64,000 nucleotides of DNA from Flammeovirgaceae bacterium (GTDB lineage: Bacteria; Bacteroidota; Bacteroidia; Cytophagales; Cyclobacteriaceae), in the NCBI GenBank assembly GCA_021299455.1, contig JAJTGQ010000051.1:1-64000 (forward strand). The letters run 5' to 3'. This document shows positions 8,137 through 16,739 of the stretch, one piece after another. Numbering within the stretch: the first letter of the stretch is position 1; the number at the start of each line of letters is the position of its first letter. The notes under the pieces were generated by a model. The model searched no databases. It saw only the letters and a program-made list of their open reading frames with translations, and was not told the origin of the DNA. The position numbers and the translations under genes were made by a program.

Positions 8137-8982
8137 ATGAACACTATCATAAAAATAGCAACTGGTGTTATAATGCTTATTTTATTCAGCTCTTGCGAAA
8201 AAGAGATAGATATAGAGCTAAAAAATACAACGCCTAAATTAATAGTAGAGGGTAATATACTCTTAGGATTAGATACACTTATTCGTTGGCAAGAAATAAA
8301 ACTGACACGTTCCGCTAATTATGTTGGTGCTTCTACCCCAGAGCCAATTGGCAATGCTACAGTAAGCGTGTTTGATGGACAAAATACTTTTGCTTTCAAC
8401 TATACAGGCAACGGTATTTACAAAAGCAATTTTATTGCCGGGGCTGCTAAAAACTACAAACTTGTCATTATTTACGATGGAGATATTTACGAAGCATCAG
8501 AAACCATAAAAACTGGGCCAGTAATTGAAGGTTTATCCGTGAATTACTTCCCATCTGCTTTGGGCAGCCCTGAGGGCAATTTCATCACGTTAAACACCAT
8601 AGACCCAGCAAATGAAAGGAATTTTTACTTGTGGCGATTGTTTATCAATGGACAATTAATGATTAACCCTTCCCCTGGAAATATTTACCGGGCAATACAA
8701 AAAGATGAGTTTTTCAATGGTCAGCCACTATTAAATTATTTGCCATTTGATAATTTTCCTGTTGTTTCAGGTAATACGACAAGAATGGAACAGCTAAACA
8801 TTTCTGAACAGATGTATAACTATTACTACTCAATCTTTAACCTTACTGCTTCGTCACCAGTTTCAGGAGATGTGCCATCAGGAAAAATATTGGGCAATAT
8901 TGTTAACAAAAGTAATCCAAATAAAAACGCACTTGGCTATTTTGGAGCTTGCAGTGTATCTATAAAAATCAAGAATATTTAA
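8137..8982 (+). CDS. DUF4249 lipoprotein, partner of the TonB receptor
   Basis: A 281-residue lipoprotein with lipobox ILFSSC (Cys 20) followed by the typical DUF4249 opening EKEIDIELKNTTPKLIVEGNI. A beta-rich region with NATVSVFDGQNTF and YKLVIIYDGDIYEASETI follows. DUF4249 proteins are usually encoded directly after a TonB receptor with a regulatory-like domain, exactly as here, and probably act as surface-exposed partners, though their role is not established. The stop is 11 bp ahead of the next start, so the operon probably continues. Confidence 0.88.
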   Translation: MNTIIKIATGVIMLILFSSCEKEIDIELKNTTPKLIVEGNILLGLDTLIRWQEIKLTRSANYVGASTPEPIGNATVSVFDGQNTFAFNYTGNGIYKSNFIAGAAKNYKLVIIYDGDIYEASETIKTGPVIEGLSVNYFPSALGSPEGNFITLNTIDPANERNFYLWRLFINGQLMINPSPGNIYRAIQKDEFFNGQPLLNYLPFDNFPVVSGNTTRMEQLNISEQMYNYYYSIFNLTASSPVSGDVPSGKILGNIVNKSNPNKNALGYFGACSVSIKIKNI

Positions 8983-8993
8983 ATTTCAACACA

Positions 8994-10043
8994 ATGGAAA
9001 ATTCGGAAAAAAAGTCGCTACTATTTACCATTTTTATGATGGTAAAAAGAACCAACACTTGGTTGAAGCTTGAACCTAAATATCCTTTTAGTTTTCTTGA
9101 CAAAACAATTCAGCCAATTTTGAAAAAACACTTAACCGCCAATAAACAAATCCTCGACTTAAAAATAGTAGTCTCTTTAACCGGCATCTTTCTTTTTGCC
9201 AGTTGCAGTTCGGTACTTAAATCGACCAAAGTTGGAAAACAAACTTTACCGCTTGAAGTTTACGTGCCTTCTTCACATTCAGGAGAGCTAAAGATAACAC
9301 GAATGGTTCATGCTTCAGTCTTAATTGAATACAAAGGTCAGTCAGTAATGACTGACCCCTGGTTTACTGAAACAAAGACTTATCCACCAAGTGAAAAATT
9401 GGCAACGTCTGTTGAGGCGTTACCTAATATTAAAGTGATTACTTCTACGATGGATCACTATGACCATTTTGATTTGGAAGGCATTAAGAATACAAAACTT
9501 AGAAGCATTCCCGTGCTAGTGCCTTTCGGAACCAAGCAAAAGGACAAAGCAATTAAGGCAGGTCTTTCAGATGTAAGAGCAGTCGAGTCTGGACAAGTTG
9601 TGACTGTTGGAGAGTTTAAAATTACAGCCATAAAAGCAAGAAGTGGAATAAAACCAACTGCATTCGATTATGAAACTGCGTGGCTTATAGAAGCTGGTGA
9701 TTGGAAAGTATTAGTAGTTGGTCATCGTATAGATTTGGAATTATTAAAAGAAATTGGTCCCATTGATATAGCAGTTTTACCAGTAAACAAACTACGTATT
9801 AAACCAATGTTTAAGAAATTAAGCATGTCGCCAGAAGAAGCTTCTGATGTTGCGGAAAAAGTGAATGCACAAATAGCAATACCTTACCATTATATGTATA
9901 AATCTACCTGGTCTTGGGAAACGTTTATTGTTTCGCACAAGGGCACAGCACAGGCTTTTGCTGAGTCATTTCGCAATAAAGGTGGCACACCCATTCAGTT
10001 AAATGCAGGTGGCAGCGTAAAAGTGAAAGGGTACAATAAATAA
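8994..10043 (+). CDS. Darcynin-like head joined to MBL-fold hydrolase lipoprotein
   Basis: From the ATG at 8994 the product has 349 residues. The first roughly 45 (FTIFMMVKRTNTWLKLEPK, then FSFLDKTIQPIL) look like the N-terminus of a darcynin-family protein. Then a lipoprotein-type signal appears internally (LKIVVSLTGIFLFASC), followed by a metallo-beta-lactamase-fold hydrolase of the UlaG/RomA kind: KITRMVHASVLIEYKGQ, MTDPWF, TSTMDHYDHFDLEGI (the metal-binding D-H-x-D-H) and IAIPYHYM. The joint looks like a deletion fusing two genes. With this head the lipobox would be buried 60 residues in, so localisation of the hydrolase is doubtful unless translation starts internally. Confidence 0.75.
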   Translation: MENSEKKSLLFTIFMMVKRTNTWLKLEPKYPFSFLDKTIQPILKKHLTANKQILDLKIVVSLTGIFLFASCSSVLKSTKVGKQTLPLEVYVPSSHSGELKITRMVHASVLIEYKGQSVMTDPWFTETKTYPPSEKLATSVEALPNIKVITSTMDHYDHFDLEGIKNTKLRSIPVLVPFGTKQKDKAIKAGLSDVRAVESGQVVTVGEFKITAIKARSGIKPTAFDYETAWLIEAGDWKVLVVGHRIDLELLKEIGPIDIAVLPVNKLRIKPMFKKLSMSPEEASDVAEKVNAQIAIPYHYMYKSTWSWETFIVSHKGTAQAFAESFRNKGGTPIQLNAGGSVKVKGYNK

Positions 10044-10058
10044 CAAAACTCAAAAAAT

Positions 10059-10934
10059 ATGATAAAAGTAGCTGTAATTGGTGCAACAGGTCGTTTAGCA
10101 CCAATGGTAATAAAAGAAATGCTTGAAAATGGTTTTACGGTTAAAGCATTGGTTCGTGATAAAGAAAAGGCAAAAAAGTTATTGCCAACAGAAGTAGAAA
10201 TTATAAAGGCTGACCTTGAAGATGTACAGTCTTTAATAAGTGGCCTAAAAAATATAGATCATGTGTATTTAAACCTTTCAACAGAACATCCAGACAGTAA
10301 ATTTCAACCTGAATTTGACGGGGTTAGAAATATCATCATGGCATGTGAGCAAAATAGTATTAAAAGAATATTTAAGATCTCTGGATTAGGTGCCTATCGT
10401 AAAGACTTTCCTCAAGGTAAAACCGTTTTCGTCAATGAAATACGTATTAGAGGACAAGACCTGATTAAGAAATCAAAAATACCATATACTTTTTTTCACC
10501 CATCATGGTTTATGGAGAGTCTTGAATTGATGTTTCAGAATGGGAATAAATTAAATGGTTTCAAAACCATTAAGTATCCACTCTATTGGATTGCCGGAAA
10601 AGACTATGCCAGTATGGTTGTTAAAGCAATGAAAGAAAATACTGGAGAGAACAAAGATTATGTAATGCAGGGACCTGAAGCCATCACTATGCATGATGCA
10701 TTGGTAAGATATAGTAATACATTCTCACCTCCGCTCAAGGTTTCAGAAACTCCAATTGGTTTGATAAAGCTAATAGGGATTTTTGTTCCAAAATTTAAGA
10801 TCATTGGAATAATGGGAGAATACTTTAAAGACTTCAAGGAAGAATTTATAGCAGAGGAAACCTGGCGAGAATTAGGTAAGCCTACACTTACAATTGAAAC
10901 TTTTAGAAAAGCAATTCGCTATTTTGCATTGTGA
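10059..10934 (+). CDS. NmrA-like NAD(P)-binding reductase
   Basis: A 291-residue Rossmann protein of the atypical SDR/NmrA group. The N-terminal nucleotide motif is VIGATGRLAPMVI (GATGxxG form), followed by KALVRDKEKA and an acidic end of beta strand 3 (IIKADLEDVQSL). KRIFKISGLGAY and IPYTFFHPSWFMESL are typical of NmrA/azoR-like quinone or NAD(P)H sensor proteins. It starts 15 bp after the hydrolase gene and is the last gene of the 3.8-10.9 kb block. Whether it is an enzyme or a redox sensor cannot be read from sequence. Confidence 0.85.
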   Translation: MIKVAVIGATGRLAPMVIKEMLENGFTVKALVRDKEKAKKLLPTEVEIIKADLEDVQSLISGLKNIDHVYLNLSTEHPDSKFQPEFDGVRNIIMACEQNSIKRIFKISGLGAYRKDFPQGKTVFVNEIRIRGQDLIKKSKIPYTFFHPSWFMESLELMFQNGNKLNGFKTIKYPLYWIAGKDYASMVVKAMKENTGENKDYVMQGPEAITMHDALVRYSNTFSPPLKVSETPIGLIKLIGIFVPKFKIIGIMGEYFKDFKEEFIAEETWRELGKPTLTIETFRKAIRYFAL

Positions 10935-11130
10935 GGTTAGATCATCTCATTTTTTCTCTCGCCTTTGTTGGTGTTGCATGAGGGGCAATGAGCGCGGGTT
11001 CTGGAAAAAACAAGATGAATGAGGATTTGTTTTTGATGAACTTGAATAACAGCATAAAAGAGGATTGATAAAAACATACATTAAACCCATATTTTGCAGT
11101 AGAATAAAATAGTGACAAGGTGTCCTGTAT

Positions 11131-11406
11131 TTGAAAAAAATAACTATCTCAACAGCATTTCTCCTGCTTTTTGGAGTTAAACACTCAAATGCACAAACAA
11201 AATCCTTTGAATTTGAAACAGATCCAACTTCGTTTTTTACTAACGGCTACAACTTCAATTTCGGATATTCTATCCCGCATTGGGCTATTCGACTAGTTCC
11301 GTATAAAACGGAATTACCTGAATTTATACATGGCAATAAGGACTTCAAACAAAACATGATAAAATTCTAACTAAAAATGACGGTACTGACCCTTATTACC
11401 CACCTA
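11131..11406 (+). pseudogene. Truncated duplicate of the 4424/5001 gene pair
   Basis: Positions 11131-11358 repeat the first 230 bp of the barrel gene at 4424 with only a handful of differences, including loss of the ATG (now TTG) and of one codon in the signal peptide. At 11359 the sequence jumps to a 48-bp copy of 5068-5115, the beginning of the dioxygenase-like lipoprotein gene, so about 410 bp were deleted. At 11407 it joins unrelated sequence. It is a recent partial duplication and not a working gene. Confidence 0.85.
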
Positions 11407-11492
11407 GTGGTCTTGCCGGTGGTGTGTACATTGTGGAAATTCGAGCAGAAGATGGTGCGCTCATCAGAAATAAAGTGATGGTTATGCATTAG
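11407..11492 (+). pseudogene. Tail of a type IX secretion substrate
   Basis: In frame to the TAG at 11490-11492 the residues SGLAGGVYIVEIRAEDG, then ALIRNKVMVMH are seen. This is the end of a type A C-terminal sorting domain (G-x-Y-x-V-x-I ... K-V-x-V), the signal by which the type IX system exports and anchors proteins. The body of the gene is gone, replaced by the 4424/5001 duplicate. The original terminator follows at once. It shows that the genome once had, and probably still has, T9SS cargo. Confidence 0.65.
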
Positions 11493-11516
11493 TCTTTCCG
11501 AGGAATAAAACAGTAA

Positions 11517-11545
11517 AGCCACCTCTGCGAAGGGGTGGCTTTTTG
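11517..11545 (+). terminator. Intrinsic terminator
   Basis: Hairpin AGCCACCTCT / AGGGGTGGCT with a short loop, followed by TTTTTGCTT, 25 bp after the stop of the T9SS-tail remnant. Confidence 0.8.
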
Positions 11546-11671
11546 CTTCTCGATGATTTAGAATCGACTTTCAAATTCTGCGCAGAATATTGAAATCTTT
11601 CCATGATGTCAAGTCTTCCGACCGACATATACACCCCACAACAAAAGAAATAAATCTAGTTGCTCAAAAAC

Positions 11672-11693
11672 CGTCAGGTCGGAAGACCTGACG
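11672..11693. repeat. Perfect 9-bp inverted repeat (CGTCAGGTC/GACCTGACG)
   Basis: CGTCAGGTC, GGAA loop, GACCTGACG: a perfect hairpin in both strands. A related half (GTCAAGTCTTCCGACCGAC) lies about 60 bp to the left. It sits exactly where the broken barrel gene on the minus strand loses its coding sense, and looks like a short dispersed palindromic element. Confidence 0.6.
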
Positions 11694-12251
11694 ACACAGA
11701 AAAAAATCCTCCCTCAGGCTGGAACGCGTGGATCGACTGCGAATAGCTGCCTACATTTACCTTGCTATCGCCAAACACTCGCACCGTAAAAGCCAAATGC
11801 GGGGCGAGGTAAAAGTTCTTGGCGAATTTCCATACAAATCCAGCACCGGCAGTCCAAACCATACCATTGTGGTTGCTCGTAGAGGTGGCCTATTCGTGGG
11901 CTAAGTTTCCACTTAGGTATTCAACCCCTGTACTGATAAAAAATTTATTCCAATTGGGTTGAAAGCAGTAATCGACCATAACAGCTCCTACCATGATCTT
12001 ATTGTCTTTAAAACCCGGCATCAAGCAGCGAGTTTGGAGTTGTCAATCCCACGAAAAACACCGCTAAAGTGCCATTGGTTGTACCCAACCACCACCGAGC
12101 CATGGTAGCCACCGAGAATGTTGGGAACAATGGCCGCTTCGAGGCCAAATGTCGTTTTCTTTTCAGGCTTTCCAGCGTCTGATTGTGCAAGAGAAAATGA
12201 GGTTGCAAGTGCCAAGAGGCCGATAATCAAAAATGTCCTTTTCACCTTCAT
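11674..12251 (-). pseudogene. Broken outer-membrane barrel gene
   Basis: Reading from the ATG at 12251: signal peptide MKVKRTFLIIGLLALATSFSLAQ, then barrel-like strands up to a TGA near 12021. The sense continues in another frame (PGFKDNKIMVGAVMVDYCFQ, then FFISTGVEYLSGN) to an in-frame TAG near 11893, and then resumes as NGMVWTAGAGFVWKFAKNFY to 11674. So there is one frameshift, one nonsense codon and a C-terminus that runs into the palindrome at 11672 instead of ending in a barrel strand. A related intact barrel gene lies just upstream at 12268. Confidence 0.75.
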
Positions 12252-12267
12252 ATTTCTAAACGTTAAA

Positions 12268-12858
12268 TTAAAATTTCTTCCAAGGCCTCACTCCAAATCT
12301 CACGACAGGAAAAAAATCTACCGTTGAAAGAGAGTAAGTCGTATTGTCAGAAAACTTAGCCTCCTGACTGCCCCTCATATACAAATGAAGGCCGGGCTGA
12401 ACATAAAAGTAACGACCGATAAAAAACTGGTAGCTAATGCCGAGGCCAGGGGTAACGGAGGTTAGTTGTTTCGTCTCAGAAGTGGTTTTTTGTTTGATGT
12501 CAAATACTTGCCTGTCTACGAATACGTATGTCTCGAGATTTTTCCAAATGTTGTAGCCAGCGAAAATACCAAACGTTCCCTTGGTCTCAAATCTCTCAAA
12601 TTTATCATTCGAATTTTCTGAGTTAAAAGTTCCGGCATCTATGATACTCGCCCTAAAACGGAATTTTTGCAAACGATAACCCACTCCCACATGGTAACCT
12701 TGGCTCAGATAAACAAAAGGAAGTGCCTCAATTTCCAAAGCACGTTTTACTTCATAATTGGCTGGTGAAGGCTTCCAGAAAGTACCTGATGATTCTTTTT
12801 GGGCTAACAAGGTGGTTGAAAATAACAAAAATAATGCGAGGACTGAGATGGTTTTCAT
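12268..12858 (-). CDS. Outer-membrane beta-barrel protein
   Basis: A 196-residue protein with signal peptide MKTISVLALFLLFSTTLLAQ and repeated amphipathic strands (YHVGVGYRLQKFRFRASII, GTFGIFAGYNIWKNLETYVF, PGLGISYQFFIGRYFYVQPG, FFPVVRFGVRPWKKF). It lies between a Crp-like regulator (start at 13494, same strand) and the broken barrel gene, so an original unit of regulator, barrel, barrel is likely. The specific function is unknown. Confidence 0.75.
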   Translation of the reverse strand: MKTISVLALFLLFSTTLLAQKESSGTFWKPSPANYEVKRALEIEALPFVYLSQGYHVGVGYRLQKFRFRASIIDAGTFNSENSNDKFERFETKGTFGIFAGYNIWKNLETYVFVDRQVFDIKQKTTSETKQLTSVTPGLGISYQFFIGRYFYVQPGLHLYMRGSQEAKFSDNTTYSLSTVDFFPVVRFGVRPWKKF

Positions 12859-12933
12859 ATACTTATTTGGTTTAAATTATACCACAAAGGTGTCGCACCA
12901 TGTCCACCACTTTCATTGAACTAATTCAAGAAA

Positions 12934-13494
12934 TTACTTCTTGGCGCGTAATTTTGAGAGCCATTCGGGAGAAATTCCTAAATAGGAGGCAATCAGGTAT
13001 TGGGGTATTTCCAGAATGAGTTCGCAACTCGTACTCACTAACTTTTCATACCGTTCTTTCGGGGGCAAGGAATTTTCCTTGATCCGTTCGGCAAACCGGA
13101 TAAAGTAAAATTCGGAAATCAAGCGGCCCATCTTTTGGAACTTGATATTCTCCTCATAGAGCATGAGGATTGATTTTCTTTCAAAACTAAGTAGCTGGCA
13201 ATCTTTCACCGCAATGATATCCATTTCCGTGGGTCTTTGGAGCAAAAAACTCACATAGTCCACAGCAAAGCTATTTTGAAAAATAAAATCTAAAACAACT
13301 TCTTCTCCGGTTTCGTTGGTGTAACCTAGTTTGAAAATTCCTTTGGTTACAAAATAAAGCTTGTCGCAAACTTGTCCGTGTTTAATAAGATATTCCCCTT
13401 TCTTGATTTGTTCGTGCTTAGCAAGGGCATTCAGATGAGCTAATTCAGCTTCATTGAAGTCGACAAATTGCAAGAAGAATTCGTTGATGGTCAT
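12934..13494 (-). CDS. Crp/Fnr-family transcription regulator
   Basis: 186 residues from the ATG at 13494; a GTG two codons earlier is possible. An N-terminal cyclic-nucleotide-like roll is seen in KKGEYLIKHGQVCDKLYFVT and 'GEEVVLDFIFQNSFAVDYVSFL', and a C-terminal winged helix in QYLIASYLGISPEWLSKLRA. Residues for cAMP are not evident. It is transcribed toward the two barrel genes and is a candidate regulator of them. Confidence 0.9.
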   Translation of the reverse strand: MTINEFFLQFVDFNEAELAHLNALAKHEQIKKGEYLIKHGQVCDKLYFVTKGIFKLGYTNETGEEVVLDFIFQNSFAVDYVSFLLQRPTEMDIIAVKDCQLLSFERKSILMLYEENIKFQKMGRLISEFYFIRFAERIKENSLPPKERYEKLVSTSCELILEIPQYLIASYLGISPEWLSKLRAKK

Positions 13495-13651
13495 AAGCAC
13501 TAAAAATAGTTAATTTAACCAGCGGAATCAATAATGTATGCGTACAAAGCATGGCAAAAAGCAATCGCCTGGCCACCATGATTAGTAATCAGAATCTGAA
13601 CTTTAACTGATTTACTCGTGATTGAATTGTAGTGACCTGAATGCCGAAAAA

Positions 13652-14488
13652 TTATCTGTTAAGAAAGCTATTGTATTTTACCTTCGCCTCGGGGCTATCA
13701 AACAAAGCGGTGTGCTCATAGTTAGCCACGTCAAAAAATTGACGGTCTTTGCAATTGCTGCATTGGGTTACCTTTTGTTTAAATGTTGGCCAAGATGTTA
13801 GTTGGATTTGTGAATCGAGCAACCCTTGAACAAATAGGATGTCTGATTTAAAACCATCGGCAAAAAATATGAGCGAACGCTCGCGGTAGGCGTTGTTATT
13901 GGCCGAGGTGCCTCCGTAAGCTTTTCGAAGCAAGTCGCAGGTAACAGAGGCTGGTGTCTTATCACTTTCTTCTAACTGACACCTGAGGATAAGGTCAAGT
14001 GGCCCGGGGCCATTGGCAACAACTCCATCTGTTTCGTGCAATCTGTTTAGTCTGGTAACGATGTAGCCACCCTGTGAGTGGCCCACCAGAAAAATCTTTT
14101 TCACCGTAATCCCCAATTCCTGACTCGCTTTGTTCTTTACCCAGAGCAAGGCGGCTTCCGATTGTTTTACATTGTCGCCCATCAAAAGACCTTCTTCAGG
14201 GTACGCCACGCTTACAAACATTATGTCTTTTCGGTCGGTAATTTTCTTTACAGCGTCTAGAGTAGTATTGGCGGCTGTAAGAATTTTACTATCTAAGAAA
14301 ACCGTGCCATGGTAGGCAACGATTACGTCCAGTGCATCGCCCTCAGGTTTGTCTATGACCACGTCAACCGACACGTTGTTGTAGGAGATAGAACGGGTTT
14401 CTTTTAATGGTGGAGATGGGGCGATGGTGACTTGATCGTTGCTACACGAGAGGATCAACAGAAGGGCAGTGAAAATGGCTACACGCAT
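13652..14488 (-). CDS. Alpha/beta-hydrolase lipoprotein
   Basis: A 278-residue lipoprotein (lipobox LLLILSC, Cys 15) with an alpha/beta hydrolase core: LDVIVAYHGTVFL for the oxyanion strand (HG), GHSQGGYI for the nucleophile elbow (Ser), SDILFVQGLLDSQI for the acid strand and NYEHTALF for the catalytic His. It is likely a periplasmic or surface esterase/peptidase of unknown substrate. Four further Cys (two in CQLEESDKTPASVTC, two in QCSNCKD) could form disulfides, which fits export. Confidence 0.82.
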   Translation of the reverse strand: MRVAIFTALLLILSCSNDQVTIAPSPPLKETRSISYNNVSVDVVIDKPEGDALDVIVAYHGTVFLDSKILTAANTTLDAVKKITDRKDIMFVSVAYPEEGLLMGDNVKQSEAALLWVKNKASQELGITVKKIFLVGHSQGGYIVTRLNRLHETDGVVANGPGPLDLILRCQLEESDKTPASVTCDLLRKAYGGTSANNNAYRERSLIFFADGFKSDILFVQGLLDSQIQLTSWPTFKQKVTQCSNCKDRQFFDVANYEHTALFDSPEAKVKYNSFLNR

Positions 14489-14662
14489 TTTAATTTATTT
14501 TTTAGAAATTGAAACTGTGCAATTAGACTGCCATGCGGTGAAGGGGTTTAATTGTCTGACTCATAAAACTTTTAAACTCCTTGAAATTCAATTTTTGTTG
14601 GGTGTGAAGATCAGTTTTTATTTCCAAGGACAATTCGGTAGTAATTTCGTGGATCTTTTTAG

Positions 14663-16105
14663 TCAAGCGAGATTCTCTTTTAACCACCCCGACACATCTA
14701 CGTAGTCCTCTATTTGGGCGCGCTTTCCTTGATCCAGTGCCTGCCACTCCACTAATGAAGTTTTAAAGGTGGCCGAATACTTTTCATTATCCAAATGAAC
14801 AATTTTTGAAAAAAGTTGTAGTAGCAACTCTTCTGCCTGAAACACTATTTTGTTCTTCTTTAAAAAACGCTTGCTGCTATCTGTGGCGTATTGCAAGAGG
14901 GAGATATTACCGAGTTCGAAATGGACAATCAGGTTTAAGATGCGCGTATACTTTTGGATATCTAAGCGGATAGAGCCAAAATTGGTGTTGATGATTTCGT
15001 TTATCCATTTGAGTGACTTGGAAAAATCCTTGGCCAAGAAATAAATGCTTGCAAACTGAAAGTAAAACATAATCAGATATTCTGTTGTGATGGAAACTTT
15101 TCTTGCTTGGATGTATGACTGAATGACGCCTATCAGTCGCATTCCTTTTTCCAGTTCTTTGGTATCGCGATACATTTCTAATTCAACGTTGTAGAGACGA
15201 ATCCATAGACGAACGGTTAGTTGGCTTTCGTTTTGGAAACGACTTGAGTTGATGAGGGCACTAACTTTTGAAAGTAAAACCGGTAATTCTTTCCACCGCT
15301 TAAAGCTTAACAAGAGTACTACCTTGTTCATGATGGCGGTGATATAGGAGGTAGGGTCATCCTCAATGCCCGCTGGATTATTTTCAAGTAACTGAATCAA
15401 CTTGCTGACTTGCTGATTGGCTTCTTCTTGTTTGCCTGTAATGTAATATCGGGTAAACAGAAAATGATGGTGCAGGATTTTTGCTTGAACCGATTCAGCC
15501 TTTTCAAGTAGATAAATTTCTTTCGCATTCATCTCACTATCGCCAGCGGGGGAGTCGTATACACGCATCGAGTCATTCCAGAAGCCATTAAGATTTTTGA
15601 TTTTGCCAATGATGCGCTTTTCTTCTTGTAGTACCTGGGTGACGCCCGATAGGTTTACGGTGGAGGTTGCCGCTATTAGTTTCCGGTGCCAAGTCAGTAG
15701 CTCCACCTGCAGCGGAAATTTTTCAAAACGTTCTGTTAGCGATAGTGCCTTTTCTAATCGTAGAAAGCAAAGATCAAACAGTTCTTTGGCAAATAGAATC
15801 TCTATTTCGCGAAGTAGTTCTAGGAGAGTGGCGTTAACGGAATTTCGAGCGTGAAAACTTTTCAGCGCCCTTAAAATCAGTTCTGTTAGATTGATTTTAG
15901 TAACATGGAGTTGAGTAGCAAACTTCCTGTCCTTAAAAGTTGCCTTGATGAGGGCTTCGTCATATTGCTCTTGTTCTTCAATAGCCCTAAACAGTGTGAT
16001 GTAATTGCTCTCTGATTTATTTTTAGAAGCCATCTGCAGAAAGTACCTTTTCTCTGCGCCTGTGAGTGATTTGATCAACCGAAACAGACTTGTTTTCTTA
16101 GACAT
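14663..16105 (-). CDS. Long helical protein, unknown function
   Basis: A 480-residue protein without signal peptide or membrane helix, almost entirely predicted helical, with the regular hydrophobic pattern of TPR-like solenoids (for example LELLREIEILFAKELFDLCF and EKGMRLIGVIQSYIQARKV). Similar proteins are common single-copy hypothetical genes in Bacteroidota, as far as I recall. The opening SKKTSLFRLIKSLTGAEKRY is a distinctive basic stretch. Upstream is a divergent VOC protein gene at 16288; downstream a 174-bp gap separates it from the hydrolase gene. No function can be assigned. Confidence 0.7.
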   Translation of the reverse strand: MSKKTSLFRLIKSLTGAEKRYFLQMASKNKSESNYITLFRAIEEQEQYDEALIKATFKDRKFATQLHVTKINLTELILRALKSFHARNSVNATLLELLREIEILFAKELFDLCFLRLEKALSLTERFEKFPLQVELLTWHRKLIAATSTVNLSGVTQVLQEEKRIIGKIKNLNGFWNDSMRVYDSPAGDSEMNAKEIYLLEKAESVQAKILHHHFLFTRYYITGKQEEANQQVSKLIQLLENNPAGIEDDPTSYITAIMNKVVLLLSFKRWKELPVLLSKVSALINSSRFQNESQLTVRLWIRLYNVELEMYRDTKELEKGMRLIGVIQSYIQARKVSITTEYLIMFYFQFASIYFLAKDFSKSLKWINEIINTNFGSIRLDIQKYTRILNLIVHFELGNISLLQYATDSSKRFLKKNKIVFQAEELLLQLFSKIVHLDNEKYSATFKTSLVEWQALDQGKRAQIEDYVDVSGWLKENLA

Positions 16106-16287
16106 CTACTTTACGTTTCTTGCGGCACAGAAGTATGAAAATGCCTTAACGTGTTCAAAAATAGCACTTTTGCTGGTCTTAACCACTTTACGTTTTTAGG
16201 ATTTATTCGCTTAGTATTCTACATTATCCTTCTACATTTAGCCATTATTCAGCGAAACAATCTCACAACAAACTAAAACTATAAATT

Positions 16288-16665
16288 ATGGCAAACGTGA
16301 TTAACTGGTTTGAAATTCCGGCCAAAAATTTCGAGCAGGCTTCCAAATTTTACAGTACTGTGCTTGGTGGCGAAGTAAGAAGAATGGACAATCCACATGG
16401 TCTTTGGGGCTTCTTGCCCGGAACTGCCCAAGGCATGACTGAAACGGTGGGGGGCGCCATTGTACAGTCCGATGGCTATGTACCTGCAGCCAATGGAAGT
16501 GTTGTTTATCTAAATGGGGGAGATGACCTCAATGTACCATTAAGCAGAGTTGAAAAAGCTGGTGGCAAAGTGCTTCTGCCTAAAACACCGCTTGGTCCGA
16601 ATGGATTTATGGCCTTGTTCCTAGATACAGAAGGCAACAAGATTGGATTTCACTCTATGAAGTAA
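16288..16665 (+). CDS. VOC-superfamily (glyoxalase-like) protein
   Basis: A 125-residue single VOC module: ANVINWFEIPAKNFEQASKF with FYSTVLG gives the first beta-alpha-beta-beta unit, and KAGGKVLLPKTPLGPNGFMA with FLDTEGNKIGFHS the second. Members bind a divalent metal or act as resistance or isomerase proteins. The usual metal-ligand His near the start is absent and replaced by Asn/Trp (NWFEIP), so a binding or non-glyoxalase role is likely. It is followed by its own terminator, so probably monocistronic. Confidence 0.85.
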   Translation: MANVINWFEIPAKNFEQASKFYSTVLGGEVRRMDNPHGLWGFLPGTAQGMTETVGGAIVQSDGYVPAANGSVVYLNGGDDLNVPLSRVEKAGGKVLLPKTPLGPNGFMALFLDTEGNKIGFHSMK

Positions 16666-16670
16666 CAAGC

Positions 16671-16702
16671 AAGGAGCTGCCTCTGTGGCGGCTCCTTTTT
16701 TT
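16671..16702 (+). terminator. Intrinsic terminator
   Basis: AAGGAGCTGCC / GGCGGCTCCTT stem with a 5-nt loop followed by seven T, 6 bp after the stop of the VOC gene. Confidence 0.88.
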
Positions 16703-16739
16703 ATTTTTCACTTTTTAGCTAACCCTAAAACCTTTTACC

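Noticed and set aside
5710-8982. A SusC/SusD polysaccharide utilisation locus
   Set aside because: The receptor partner is DUF4249, not SusD, and there are no glycoside hydrolases nearby.
8949-8993. Start of the hydrolase gene at a TTG inside the DUF4249 gene
   Set aside because: The extra residues are out-of-frame reading of DUF4249; the ATG at 8994 has better context and begins with darcynin-like residues.
5001-10934. A complete aromatic-degradation pathway around the dioxygenase-like gene
   Set aside because: No muconate cycloisomerase, decarboxylase or thiolase is present, and the enzyme is a lipoprotein, so a classical catechol pathway is not supported.
1990-11116. The phrase ATAGTGAC recurring near 2010, 3664 and 11110 as a shared regulatory site
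   Set aside because: An eight-base word is expected a few times in 64 kb, and the flanking bases and distances to starts differ.
11606-11693. A CRISPR-like or tRNA-like structure around the GTCAGGTC palindrome
   Set aside because: There is only one full hairpin and a single diverged half, with no spacers and no cloverleaf.
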